The notes under the pieces: model-generated
Database searches by the model: none
What the model was told of the DNA's origin: nothing
What the model saw: the letters and a program-made list of their open reading frames with translations, nothing else
Source of the DNA: Micromonospora musae
Lineage (GTDB): Bacteria; Actinomycetota; Actinomycetes; Mycobacteriales; Micromonosporaceae
Length of the DNA: 64,000 bases
Direction: 5' to 3'
Assembly (NCBI RefSeq): GCF_003626635.1
Contig: NZ_RAZT01000005.1
Span: 248,001-312,000 of the forward strand
Shown: one piece after another, positions 24,860 through 32,567 of the stretch
Layout of the letters: each line of letters opens with the position of its first letter
Position numbering within the stretch: position 1 is the stretch's first letter
Position numbers and translations under genes: made by a program

Positions 24860-25301
24860 GGCGGCAACACTCCTCATTCTGGATGGGTGGCAGTAATGCT
24901 TTGGTGCTTTTCCTATATGCGTCCGCATCGCCGGTCGTAACGGTTCGCGTTCGACTATTCGGCTATGCGTGAGCAGGCTGCTGGCCCCGGGGACCTGCTG
25001 GAACAACTCCGCTTCGTGAGTATGTCCAGGCGATGTCCCGGTAACTCAAGTTCGCTTGTGAATACTTTCACGAACTCACGCAATGTCAAGGGTGACGCTC
25101 GGAAAAACTCCGTGCGGTGAGCAAGCCCACAACCCATTTGTCCGGATTCTTGGGCCCTCTGGTTACCCGGAGTGCCACAGTCGAGGATCAATATAGTACG
25201 GATGAGGTGTCAATGCTGACATTTCCGGCACCCTTCCTTCGGCGTGGCGGCCTCTCGCGTTCGGTGCGGCGGCCGCGTCAACCTGCGGTGGTACCCGAGG
25301 C
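24860..25301. other. long regulatory intergenic region upstream of whiB1
   Basis: About 440 bases with lower GC than the flanks and no convincing gene. Short frames here lack the third-position GC bias of real genes. It holds the CRP-like site at 25057-25072. On the minus strand, TTGAGT (25044-25049) and CATACT (25019-25024) are separated by 19 nt, a possible whiB1 promoter just downstream of that site. Confidence 0.6.
25057..25072. promoter_or_regulatory. CRP-like binding site upstream of whiB1
   Basis: TGTGA-ATACTT-TCACG matches the CRP consensus TGTGA-N6-TCACA in 9 of 10 fixed positions. It is about 200 nt upstream of the whiB1 ATG and just upstream of a promoter-like pair on the same strand. 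Confidence 0.65.
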
Positions 25302-26252
25302 CTAGCAGATTACTCTCAGTGCGGCGGGAACGGATGCAAATCTGACTTTCTCCCGCTCGCCGAGATAGTCACCGTCGAGCTGGAACGCCTGCGGGCGGCT
25401 GGAGACCAGCGTGAACTCGGCGACGTCGTGCAGGCGCAGCGCCCCGCGTCCCTTGGGGTCGGGCCGAGTGGAGAAGAACTGGGTGACCGTCCGTGTCGTA
25501 CTCGGCACCCGTAGTTGGCGCAACGCGAGGACGTCGAGGCCGAGGTCGAAAGAGGCCCCGGGATTGGGATTGACCTCCCGGTCGCCCACGTACGTCCACG
25601 GCGCGGTGTTCTGGATGATCGCCGTGGAGAGCCCCTCCTCCGCCGGTTCGCCCGGCCGCTCCAGCCGAACGGCCGGATGCCGCCGGTCCGAGGCGAGGAA
25701 GTACTGGCTCAGCATTGCGCGCAGGTAGAGACCGGGGCTGGAGACCCGTCCCCGGCGCCGCGCCTGCTCCACCCGGTGGATCACCGCGGCGTCCAGCCCG
25801 AAACCGGCGCAGAAGGTGAAGTAGCGGTCGTCGGCCCGGCCCAGACCGATCGTCCGGTAACGACCCAGACGCAGCCCTTCGAGGATCATGCTGGTCCCCT
25901 CCGGCCACTCCCGTGGCAGACCCAGCGCCCGCGCGAAGACGTTCGTCGACCCGCCTGGCACGGTGGCCAACGCCGGCAACCGCTCGGCCGACGACGCCGC
26001 GCCGGGCATGGTGGGCGGCTGCGCCGCCATCAGGCCGTTGACCACCTCGTTCACCGTGCCGTCGCCACCGAGCGTGACGACGACGTCGACGCCCTCCTCG
26101 GCGGACTCCCGCGCCAGCGCGGTCGCGTGCCCCCGTCGACGGGTGTAGCGCACGGTGAGGTCGACCTCGCTGCGCAGCGCCCGGACCAGCACGTCCCGGC
26201 TGCGCTCGCTGGTGGTGGTGGCCTTCGGGTTGACCACCAGGACGGCCCGCAT
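25302..26252 (-). CDS. diacylglycerol/sphingosine kinase-like lipid kinase
   Basis: A 316-residue lipid kinase of the DAGK catalytic family. Motifs: VVNPKATTTSERSRD, VVTLGGDGTVNEVVNGL (nucleotide loop) and TVPGGSTNVFARALGLPR. The C-terminal half matches the beta-sandwich domain of these enzymes. It may phosphorylate diacylglycerol or a related lipid. The ATG at 26252 is set by the family start MRAVLVVNP and by TACAGT ending 7 nt upstream. It is divergent from a small membrane protein gene. Confidence 0.88.
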   Translation of the reverse strand: MRAVLVVNPKATTTSERSRDVLVRALRSEVDLTVRYTRRRGHATALARESAEEGVDVVVTLGGDGTVNEVVNGLMAAQPPTMPGAASSAERLPALATVPGGSTNVFARALGLPREWPEGTSMILEGLRLGRYRTIGLGRADDRYFTFCAGFGLDAAVIHRVEQARRRGRVSSPGLYLRAMLSQYFLASDRRHPAVRLERPGEPAEEGLSTAIIQNTAPWTYVGDREVNPNPGASFDLGLDVLALRQLRVPSTTRTVTQFFSTRPDPKGRGALRLHDVAEFTLVSSRPQAFQLDGDYLGEREKVRFASVPAALRVIC

Positions 26253-26259
26253 GGGCGGC

Positions 26260-26288
26260 ACTGTACCTCTCGGTAGCCCGAGTATCGT
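26260..26288. promoter_or_regulatory. divergent overlapping leaderless promoters
   Basis: Minus-strand TACAGT (26260-26265) and plus-strand TATCGT (26283-26288) each end 7 nt before the start codon of their gene. Exactly 17 bp separate the two hexamers, so each -10 occupies the -35 position of the other promoter. Confidence 0.6.
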
Positions 26289-26295
26289 GGCGCGC

Positions 26296-26688
26296 GTGAC
26301 CACCGACGCAGACCCGATTCCCGTCACGCTCCGCTGGGCCGTACGGCTGCTGCGCGCCGAAGCGGTCGCCGTGGGGCTGATCGCCGTCTGGCTGATCTGG
26401 GCCGACCTGACTGCGGAGACCACCGTCGGGCTGACCTCGGCGCTGCTGGTGACGGGGTTCGCGGTCGCCGGCGCCGTGGCGCTCTGGGCGCTCGGTGCGG
26501 CGCTGAACCGCCGCCGCGCGGGCGCGCGCGCCCCGTCGATCGTGCTCCAGCTGATGCTCCTGCCGATCGGCTGGTACATGATCCAGGGCGGGCTGGGCTG
26601 GCTGGGCGTACCGCTGATGGCGCTCGGGGTCGGCGTGAGCGCGCTGCTGGTCGCCCCCGCGAGCAACCGGGCCCTGGGCTTCTCCTGA
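26296..26688 (+). CDS. small integral membrane protein
   Basis: A 130-residue protein with about four hydrophobic segments (for example AEAVAVGLIAVWLIWADLTA and GLTSALLVTGFAVAGAVALW), basic loops and no domain I recognise. The GTG start has no Shine-Dalgarno and sits 7 nt after TATCGT, so it is probably leaderless. It shares an overlapping divergent promoter with the lipid kinase and converges on the anti-sigma-like gene with only 12 nt between stops. Confidence 0.75.
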   Translation: MTTDADPIPVTLRWAVRLLRAEAVAVGLIAVWLIWADLTAETTVGLTSALLVTGFAVAGAVALWALGAALNRRRAGARAPSIVLQLMLLPIGWYMIQGGLGWLGVPLMALGVGVSALLVAPASNRALGFS

Positions 26689-26700
26689 GCCGTCGGCCGC

Positions 26701-27111
26701 TCAGTAGCCGGTGGACCGCCGGGTGAGCAGCGAGATGGTCGCCCGCCCGTCGCCCGCCGTGGCGGCGGCGGACGTGGTGAGCGCGGTCAGCACCTTCCAG
26801 GCGAAGGACGACTCCGCGGGGAGCGTGGCGCCGCGCACGGTCGGCACCGTCACCTCGACGGTCAGCGCGTCCTCCGTCACCGAGAAGCGGCACTCCAGCT
26901 CGGCGTCCGACGTGGCGATCGCCAGCAGCATGGCGCAGGCCTCGTCGACGGCGATGCGCAGATCCTCGATCTCGTCGAGGGCGAACTGCAGCCGGGCCGC
27001 GAGGCCGGCGGTGGCGGTGCGGAGCACGCCAAGGTAGCCGCCGTCAGCGGGCACAGTGAGGTGCACGACATCGTCATCGGTGGCCGCCTGGCCGGTCAGT
27101 TGAGTCACCAC
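26701..27111 (-). CDS. anti-sigma-factor-like HATPase (RsbW type)
   Basis: A 136-residue serine-kinase-type anti-sigma regulatory domain. The N-box region IEDLRIAVDEACAMLLAIAT and VTEDALTVEVTVP are typical, but the ATP-lid glycine motifs are weak, so kinase activity is uncertain. Such proteins bind SigF/SigB-family sigma factors, often next to them; no sigma gene adjoins it here. The start is one of two adjacent GTG codons after GGGGGATGA. It follows the GNAT gene by 29 nt. Confidence 0.75.
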   Translation of the reverse strand: MVTQLTGQAATDDDVVHLTVPADGGYLGVLRTATAGLAARLQFALDEIEDLRIAVDEACAMLLAIATSDAELECRFSVTEDALTVEVTVPTVRGATLPAESSFAWKVLTALTTSAAATAGDGRATISLLTRRSTGY

Positions 27112-27140
27112 TCATCCCCCCGGTCGGGGACTCTACCCGC

Positions 27141-27665
27141 TCAGACGGTCGTACGCGTGGGGGCCGTCACCGCCTGGCGGGCCAGCTCGTGCAGCGCCTC
27201 GCCGCTGAGCCGGTACGGAACCCACTCGTTCTCCTGCCCCGCGCCGATCGCGGCGTAGAAGCCGGCCGCCGGGTTCCAGTCGATCATCATCCACTCCAGC
27301 CGGCGGTAGCCCCGCTCGACGCAGATCGATGCGAGGGTGGCCAGCAGGAGTCGACCCGCGCCGCTGCCCCGAGCCGTCGGACGGACGTAGATGTCCTCCA
27401 GGTGGATGCCGTGCACCCCGGCCCAGGTCGAGAAGTTGAGGAACCAGAGCGCGAACCCGAGCGGCTCGTCCTGCGCGTCCACGGCGACGTGGCCGAAGAG
27501 CGCGGGCACCGGGCCGAACAGCGCGGTGGTGAGCTGCTCGTCGGTGAGGTGGCACTCGTCGGGGGCACGTTCGTACGCGGCGAGTTCATGCACCATCGCG
27601 ACGACGGCCGGTACGTCCTCGGGACGTACCGGCCGGATCGTCGGTGCCGGAGCTCCGGGCGTCAC
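27141..27665 (-). CDS. GNAT acetyltransferase coupled to sodN
   Basis: A 174-residue GNAT of the diamine/spermidine-acetyltransferase-like group: IRPVRPEDVPAVVAMVHELA, then LEDIYVRPTARGSGAGRLLL (acetyl-CoA loop) and LEWMMIDWNPAAGFYAAIGA. The GTG start overlaps the sodN stop as GTGA, so it is translated after sodN from one message. Why a GNAT should be coupled to NiSOD is unclear; the substrate is unknown. Confidence 0.85.
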   Translation of the reverse strand: MTPGAPAPTIRPVRPEDVPAVVAMVHELAAYERAPDECHLTDEQLTTALFGPVPALFGHVAVDAQDEPLGFALWFLNFSTWAGVHGIHLEDIYVRPTARGSGAGRLLLATLASICVERGYRRLEWMMIDWNPAAGFYAAIGAGQENEWVPYRLSGEALHELARQAVTAPTRTTV

Positions 27666-28066
27666 GCCTTCTTGGTCTCCCAGAAGATCTTGGCGATCTC
27701 GTCGATCTTCTGCAGCAGCTGCTCGGCGGTGGCCGGGTCGAGGCTGCCCTTGACGCCGCCGGAGCCGGCGAGCTTGGTGGCCTCGTTGAAGAGCTGGTGC
27801 AGGTTCGGGTACTTCTCGAAGTGGGGCGCCTTGAAGTAGTCCGTCCAGAGCACCCAGAGGTGGTGCTTGACCAGCTCGGCGCGCTGCTCCTTGATGATGA
27901 CCGCGCGAGTACGGAACTCCGGGTCGGTGTTCGCCTGGTACTTCTCGCAGATCATTTTCACCGACTCGGCCTCGATGCGGGCCTGGGCCGGGTCGTAGAC
28001 GCCGCAGGGCAGGTCGCAGTGGGCGCTCGCCGTGACACGGGGCGTAAGGATGCGTGGAAGTCGCAT
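27662..28066 (-). CDS. sodN: nickel superoxide dismutase
   Basis: A 134-residue NiSOD precursor. The nickel hook HCDLPCGVYDP begins at residue 16, after a 15-residue propeptide (MRLPRILTPRVTASA) that must be removed to free the N-terminal His ligand. The rest matches the four-helix NiSOD fold, including AVIIKEQRAELVKHH and KIFWETKKA at the C-terminus. The ATG follows GGAGGATCCCG. The likely maturation protease gene sodX lies divergently 82 nt away, so one short region can control both. Confidence 0.96.
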   Translation of the reverse strand: MRLPRILTPRVTASAHCDLPCGVYDPAQARIEAESVKMICEKYQANTDPEFRTRAVIIKEQRAELVKHHLWVLWTDYFKAPHFEKYPNLHQLFNEATKLAGSGGVKGSLDPATAEQLLQKIDEIAKIFWETKKA

Positions 28067-28148
28067 CGGGATCCTCCATGGGAAGTTTGCGATGATCCAA
28101 GACGACATTACTCCTGGACCGGCTCCCCGACCCGGTGGAGGTGAAACC

Positions 28149-28499
28149 GTGCCACCCAGTCACCCGGCGGAGCCGCACCGGCTGCGTCGGCCGCTGACCG
28201 CGGTCCTGGTGAGCGGCCCGTCCATGGCGCCCACGCTGCGCCACGGCGACGCGCTGCTGGTGCGCCGGGGTGGCCGACCGGTGCGCCCCGGCGACGTGGT
28301 GGTGGCGGTGTTCCGCAGCCGCCCGGACCTCCTGGTGGTCAAGCGTGCGGTCCGGCCGCAGGACGGCGGTTGGTGGCTGCTCGGGGACAACGACCTGGTC
28401 ACCGACGACTCCCGGGCGTACGGCGTGGCCGACGTGCGGGGCCGGGTGCTGGCCCGCTACTGGCCCCGGCCCGGTCGGGTCCGACCCCGACCGTTATGA
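28149..28499 (+). CDS. sodX: NiSOD maturation protease (S26 signal-peptidase type)
   Basis: A 116-residue S26-family peptidase. SGPSMAPTLRHGDALLV holds the catalytic Ser and VVKRAVRP the general-base Lys; LLGDNDLVTDDSRAYG is the usual S26 C-terminal box. Unlike signal peptidase I it lacks a membrane anchor. The SodX group removes the NiSOD propeptide. The GTG start with GGAGGTG upstream is preferred over an ATG at 28092 that would add an atypical tail. Confidence 0.88.
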   Translation: MPPSHPAEPHRLRRPLTAVLVSGPSMAPTLRHGDALLVRRGGRPVRPGDVVVAVFRSRPDLLVVKRAVRPQDGGWWLLGDNDLVTDDSRAYGVADVRGRVLARYWPRPGRVRPRPL

Positions 28500-28642
28500 C
28501 CCTGCTCACGTCCGGCGGTCACCGCCGACACTATGCTCGGAAAGTGCCCGGGTGACCCCCTGCACCGCGTGCCACCGCTCGCCGCCCACCTCGCGCCCCG
28601 AGCGAGCCGCCCCGTCTGCTCGACAGAGTTCTGGAGTCACCG

Positions 28643-29821
28643 ATGCCTTCGTCCCGCGTGGACCCCGCCGATCCCGTCTTCCAGCTGCACCGGGGCGGCA
28701 AGATGGCCGTCGCCTCGACGGTGCCGCTCACCAGCCGGGAGGACCTCTCCCTCGCGTACACCCCGGGAGTCGCCCGGGTCTGCGAGGCGATCGCCGCCGA
28801 CCCGGCCCTGGCCGCCGACTACACCTGGGCCTCGCACACCGTCGCGGTGGTCACCGACGGCTCGGCGGTGCTCGGGCTCGGCAACATCGGTCCCCGCGCG
28901 GCGCTGCCCGTGATGGAGGGCAAGGCGGTGCTGTTCAAGCAGTTCGGTGGCGTCGACGCGGTGCCCGTCTGCCTGGACACCCAGGACGTGGACGAGATCG
29001 TGGCGATCGTGCGGGCGCTCGCGCCGTCGTTCGGCGGGATCAACCTGGAGGACATCAGCGCACCGCGCTGCTTCGAGGTGGAACGCCGGCTCGACGAGGC
29101 GCTGGACATCCCGGTCTTCCACGACGACCAGCACGGCACCGCCATCGTGGTGCTGGCCGCGCTGCGCAACGCGGCGACGCTGCTCAGCCGCAAGCTCGGC
29201 GACCTGCGGGTGACGGTCAGCGGCGCCGGCGCCGCCGGGGTGGCCGTGACGAAGATGCTGATCGCCGGCGGGGTCGACCCCGACCAGGTGGTGGTCTGCG
29301 ACTCCAAGGGGATCATCGGCCGGCACCGCACCGACCTGACCGGTACGAAGGCAGAGCTGGCCGCGACGACCAACGCCGACGCCCGTACCGGCGACATCAC
29401 CGAGGCGCTGCGCGGAGCCGACGTGCTGATCGGCGTCTCCGGCGGGCAGATCCCGGAGGCGGCGGTGGCCGGCATGGCGGCGGACGGCATCGTCTTCGCC
29501 CTCGCCAACCCCACCCCCGAGGTGCACCCGGAGGTGGCGGCCCGGCACGTCGCCGTGGTCGCCACCGGGCGCAGCGACTACCCGAACCAGATCAACAACG
29601 TGCTCGCCTTCCCCGGGGTGTTCCGGGGCGCGCTCGCCGCCCGGGCGACCCGCATCACCGACGGGATGAAGGTGGCCGCCGCCGACGCCATCGCCGGCGT
29701 GGTCGCCGAGTCGCTCACCGCCGAGGCGATCGTGCCGTCGCCGCTCGACCCGCGGGTCGCCCCCGCGGTGGCGGAAGCGGTCGCCGAGGCGGCCCGCCGG
29801 GACGGTGTCGCCCGCGCCTGA
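28643..29821 (+). CDS. malic enzyme (oxaloacetate-decarboxylating)
   Basis: A 392-residue malic enzyme of the short bacterial type, converting malate to pyruvate and CO2 with reduction of NAD(P). Motifs: LAYTPGVARVCEAIAADPAL, VTDGSAVLGLGNIGPRAALP, DDQHGTAIVVLAALRNA and the dinucleotide loop SGAGAAGVAVTKML. Cofactor preference is not certain. The ATG follows GGAGTCACCG. A strong hairpin terminator follows. Confidence 0.93.
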   Translation: MPSSRVDPADPVFQLHRGGKMAVASTVPLTSREDLSLAYTPGVARVCEAIAADPALAADYTWASHTVAVVTDGSAVLGLGNIGPRAALPVMEGKAVLFKQFGGVDAVPVCLDTQDVDEIVAIVRALAPSFGGINLEDISAPRCFEVERRLDEALDIPVFHDDQHGTAIVVLAALRNAATLLSRKLGDLRVTVSGAGAAGVAVTKMLIAGGVDPDQVVVCDSKGIIGRHRTDLTGTKAELAATTNADARTGDITEALRGADVLIGVSGGQIPEAAVAGMAADGIVFALANPTPEVHPEVAARHVAVVATGRSDYPNQINNVLAFPGVFRGALAARATRITDGMKVAAADAIAGVVAESLTAEAIVPSPLDPRVAPAVAEAVAEAARRDGVARA

Positions 29822-29853
29822 CCCCGGCCCGCCCGGCCCGCCCGTGAAGCTGG

Positions 29854-29898
29854 AGAAGGCCCTTTCCTGTCGCGTTCGGCACAGGAAGGGGCCTTCTT
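29854..29898 (+). terminator. hairpin terminator after the malic enzyme gene
   Basis: AGAAGGCCCTTTCCTGT (29854-29870) pairs with a 17-base arm at 29881-29897 with a single G-U pair and a 10-nt loop, followed by a short T/A stretch. Confidence 0.8.
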
Positions 29899-29929
29899 AA
29901 CGGGCGCTCAGCTTGTTACCGTGCCGACC

Positions 29930-30883
29930 ATGCGTGCCGCCTTCGCCTCCCGCTTCGATGACGCCAACCCGCTCGCCGCGCTCAGCGTGGGGGAGCGGCC
30001 GGAGCCGACCCACCCGGCCGACGACTGGGTGACCGTCGAGGTGCGGGCCAGCTCGCTCAACCACCACGACCTCTGGTCGCTGCGCGGTGTCGGTCTCACC
30101 GAGGCGCAGCTGCCGATGATCCTCGGCTGCGACGCGGCGGGGGTGGACCCGGAGGGCAACGAGGTGGTCGTCTACCCGGTCGTCCCCACCCCGGGCGACC
30201 CGCGCGGGCTCTCCATCCTCTCCGAGCACTTCCCGGGCACCCTCGCCGAGCGGGTGGCCGTACCGCGGGCGAACCTGGTGCCCCTGCCCGCGGGGCTGGC
30301 GTCGGCCGACGCGGCCTGCCTGCCGACGGCCTGGCTGACCGCGTGGCGGATGCTGACCACCAAGGGCCGGGTGGACGAGGCCGACTCCGTGCTGGTGCAG
30401 GGCGCGGGCGGTGGGGTGGCGACGGCGGCCGTCGCGCTCGCCGTGGCCATGGGCAAGCGGGTGTACGCGACCAGCCGCGACGCCGGCAAGCGGGAGCGGA
30501 TCACCGAGCTGGGCGCGACCGGCGTCGAGCCGGGTGCCCGGCTGCCGGAGCGGGTGGGCGTGGTGATCGAGACGGTCGGCGCGGCCACCTTCGACCACTC
30601 GCTGAAGTCCGCCGCGCCCGGCGCCCGGATCGTGGTCTCCGGCGCCACCGCCGGGCACGAGCCGAAGGTGAACCTGCGCCGGGTCTTCGCCATGCAGCTG
30701 GAGATCCTCGGCACCTCGATGGGTACCCCCGGCGAGCTGTACGAGCTGCTGACGTTCTGCGCGGACCGGCAGGTCCGCCCGGTGGTCGACAGCGTGGTGC
30801 CGTTCAGCAAGGTCGAGGAGGCCTTCGCCCGCCTGCAGACCGGCGAGGTCTTCGGCAAGGTGGTCGTCGACCACACCGCCTGA
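29930..30883 (+). CDS. MDR-family zinc-type/quinone oxidoreductase
   Basis: A 317-residue medium-chain dehydrogenase/reductase. SSLNHHDLWSLRGVG and ILGCDAAG are in the catalytic domain, LVQGAGGGVATAAVALAVAM is the NAD(P)-binding loop and GVVIETVGAATFDHSLKSAA follows. Lacking the structural-zinc lobe, it resembles quinone reductase-like members. The ATG at 29930 has no Shine-Dalgarno; TACCGT (29917-29922) ends exactly 7 nt upstream. An upstream in-frame ATG would place the hexamer inside the gene and is less likely. Confidence 0.87.
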   Translation: MRAAFASRFDDANPLAALSVGERPEPTHPADDWVTVEVRASSLNHHDLWSLRGVGLTEAQLPMILGCDAAGVDPEGNEVVVYPVVPTPGDPRGLSILSEHFPGTLAERVAVPRANLVPLPAGLASADAACLPTAWLTAWRMLTTKGRVDEADSVLVQGAGGGVATAAVALAVAMGKRVYATSRDAGKRERITELGATGVEPGARLPERVGVVIETVGAATFDHSLKSAAPGARIVVSGATAGHEPKVNLRRVFAMQLEILGTSMGTPGELYELLTFCADRQVRPVVDSVVPFSKVEEAFARLQTGEVFGKVVVDHTA

Positions 30884-30901
30884 CCCCGCCGAGGTGCGCG
30901 G

Positions 30902-31867
30902 TCAGAGGTGGTTGTCGAAGGTGGCCAGGCCACCGCGGGTGGCGTCGGACGCGATCCGGCCCTTGGCCGCCGCGTCGCCGTAGAGGGACCAGCGGAGGAA
31001 CTCGACGGTGGTGTCGGCGACCACGCGCAGCGCGGCGCCGTCGGAGAGCAGCGCCCGCCCGTGGTCACCCTCGCTGAGGCTGAGCATCGCCTTCGGCCAG
31101 GGCACCGCGTCGTAGACGGCCTTCCCCGCCGCGTACTCGATCACCTCGTCCAGCTCGCCGTGCACGAAGAGCTGCGGGGCGGTCGCGCCGGCGAACGCCG
31201 TGCCCACGCCGAGCGACGTGCCGGCGAAGACCACGCCCGCGTCCAACCGCTCGTCGCGGCCGGCCGTGAAGAGGCCGACGGTGGTCACCCCGCCCGCCGA
31301 GTGCCCGGCCGCCGCCACCCGGTCGGCGGCGAGCCGGCCGCGCAGCGGGTCACCCGCCGCGCCGTCGAGCGCGAGCACCCGGGTCAGCGCGTACGACACG
31401 TCGGCCGGCTGGTTGAGCACGTCGAGCACGTTCCCGTCGGCGCCCCGGGAGGTGTGCGGAAAGGTCGGCGCGGCCACCACGAAACCCGCCGCCGCCCAGC
31501 GGGTGAGCAGCGCCGCGTAGTCGTCCGGCCGGCCGCCCAGCCCGTGACTGAACATCACCACCGGGAAATCCCCGTCCGCCGCCGCGACGGAGCGCTCCGG
31601 ATCGCCGCCGGCCGTCCCGGCCGCCGGGTACCAGACGGTCACCGGCAGGGAACGGTCGTCGCGCTTCAGCTGCAACTGTCGTACGCCGACCGCGAAGCTC
31701 TCCGTGGGCGCGTTGCCCGCGGGCACCCGCGGTGTCGGCGTGGTGCTCGTCGACCGGTCCGCCGGGGCGGCTGGCCGCTCGGCGGTGGGCGCCTTCGCGG
31801 AACAGCCCGTCAGGCCGGCCGCGAGGAGGCCGGCGGTGAGCAGGGTGGCCCTCCAGCGACGGGACAT
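30902..31867 (-). CDS. lipoprotein alpha/beta hydrolase, copy 1
   Basis: A 321-residue secreted lipoprotein: signal peptide MSRRWRATLLTAGLLAAGL then the lipobox LTGC. The mature part is an alpha/beta hydrolase of the PAF-acetylhydrolase/chlorophyllase-like type: VMFSHGLGG (oxyanion), AAGHSAGGVTTV (Ser nucleophile), FVHGELDEVI (acid) and EGDHGRALL (His). It closely resembles the gene at 32.6-33.5 kb (both share WYPAAG/WYPVRDG, SHGL, GHSAGG). The ATG that yields the signal peptide is preferred over an earlier start. Confidence 0.85.
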   Translation of the reverse strand: MSRRWRATLLTAGLLAAGLTGCSAKAPTAERPAAPADRSTSTTPTPRVPAGNAPTESFAVGVRQLQLKRDDRSLPVTVWYPAAGTAGGDPERSVAAADGDFPVVMFSHGLGGRPDDYAALLTRWAAAGFVVAAPTFPHTSRGADGNVLDVLNQPADVSYALTRVLALDGAAGDPLRGRLAADRVAAAGHSAGGVTTVGLFTAGRDERLDAGVVFAGTSLGVGTAFAGATAPQLFVHGELDEVIEYAAGKAVYDAVPWPKAMLSLSEGDHGRALLSDGAALRVVADTTVEFLRWSLYGDAAAKGRIASDATRGGLATFDNHL

Positions 31868-32008
31868 GAATCCGATTGTGCCCGGATCCCGAGGCTGCCG
31901 GTCCGGTATCCGACGGACCGTGGTCGGCCGCGCACTCGACACCGCTCTGACCGGGGCCTCTCCGACGCGGACCTGCGCCGCCGGTTCGTCCCCATCGGCG
32001 CTGGTCGC

Positions 32009-32545
32009 TCAGGTGATGAGGGACGCGCGCAGCCGGGCCACGTCATCGGCGTCCTTCGGCCGGCGCGGGCGCTCCGGCATCCAGACCGGGAACATCTCCT
32101 TGAACTCGATCTGCGCCGCCACCGAGATGATCGGCGCGGTGTGCGACCCGATCTCTCCGCGCGGACCGTCCAGCATCCCGGCGGGCAGCGGGGTGCCCGT
32201 CCACGGGCCACCGCCCACGGTGACCCGGCCGGTGTCGTCGCGGGACAGGTAGGCGAAGCTCACCTCGACGTCGCCCCGGAACAGGTCCAGCTGAACCTCG
32301 ACCGGCATCCGGGGGTCCGGGCGCCAACCCCGGCCGGTCAACGTCGCGGCCAGGCGCTCCGCGTCCGCACGCCAGCAGTACCAGTCGACGTCGACGTGCG
32401 GGCGGGTCACCTGACCGAGGTGGAAGTCCATCGCCCAACCTCCGCGCAGCCACACCTCGATGCCGGCCGCCGCGGCCGCCTCGACAACGTCGTCGACGCT
32501 CGCCAACTGCCGCTCCGTGAGCCCGTCCACCCGCAGACCGTACAA
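32009..32545 (-). CDS. aminoglycoside-adenylyltransferase-like nucleotidyltransferase
   Basis: About 178 residues of the ANT/nucleotidyltransferase fold. WLRGGWAMDFHLGQVTRPHV followed by DVDW holds the GG...D-x-D signature, and DLFRGDVEVSFAYLSR and FKEMFPVWMPERP match ANT(2'')-like proteins. Resistance function is not implied; the substrate is unknown. The start is TTG at 32545 or GTG at 32527. It lies between two paralogous lipoprotein hydrolase genes, all on the minus strand. Confidence 0.75.
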   Translation of the reverse strand: MYGLRVDGLTERQLASVDDVVEAAAAAGIEVWLRGGWAMDFHLGQVTRPHVDVDWYCWRADAERLAATLTGRGWRPDPRMPVEVQLDLFRGDVEVSFAYLSRDDTGRVTVGGGPWTGTPLPAGMLDGPRGEIGSHTAPIISVAAQIEFKEMFPVWMPERPRRPKDADDVARLRASLIT

Positions 32546-32567
32546 CCGGACCGGACCGCCGATGAGG

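Noticed and set aside
25117..25305. 62-codon frame starting GTG in the whiB1 upstream region
   Set aside because: Codon third positions are not GC-biased, unlike every real gene nearby, and no ribosome site is present.
32009..32545. Calling the nucleotidyltransferase an antibiotic-resistance gene
   Set aside because: Only the fold signature is visible; many chromosomal members are not resistance enzymes.
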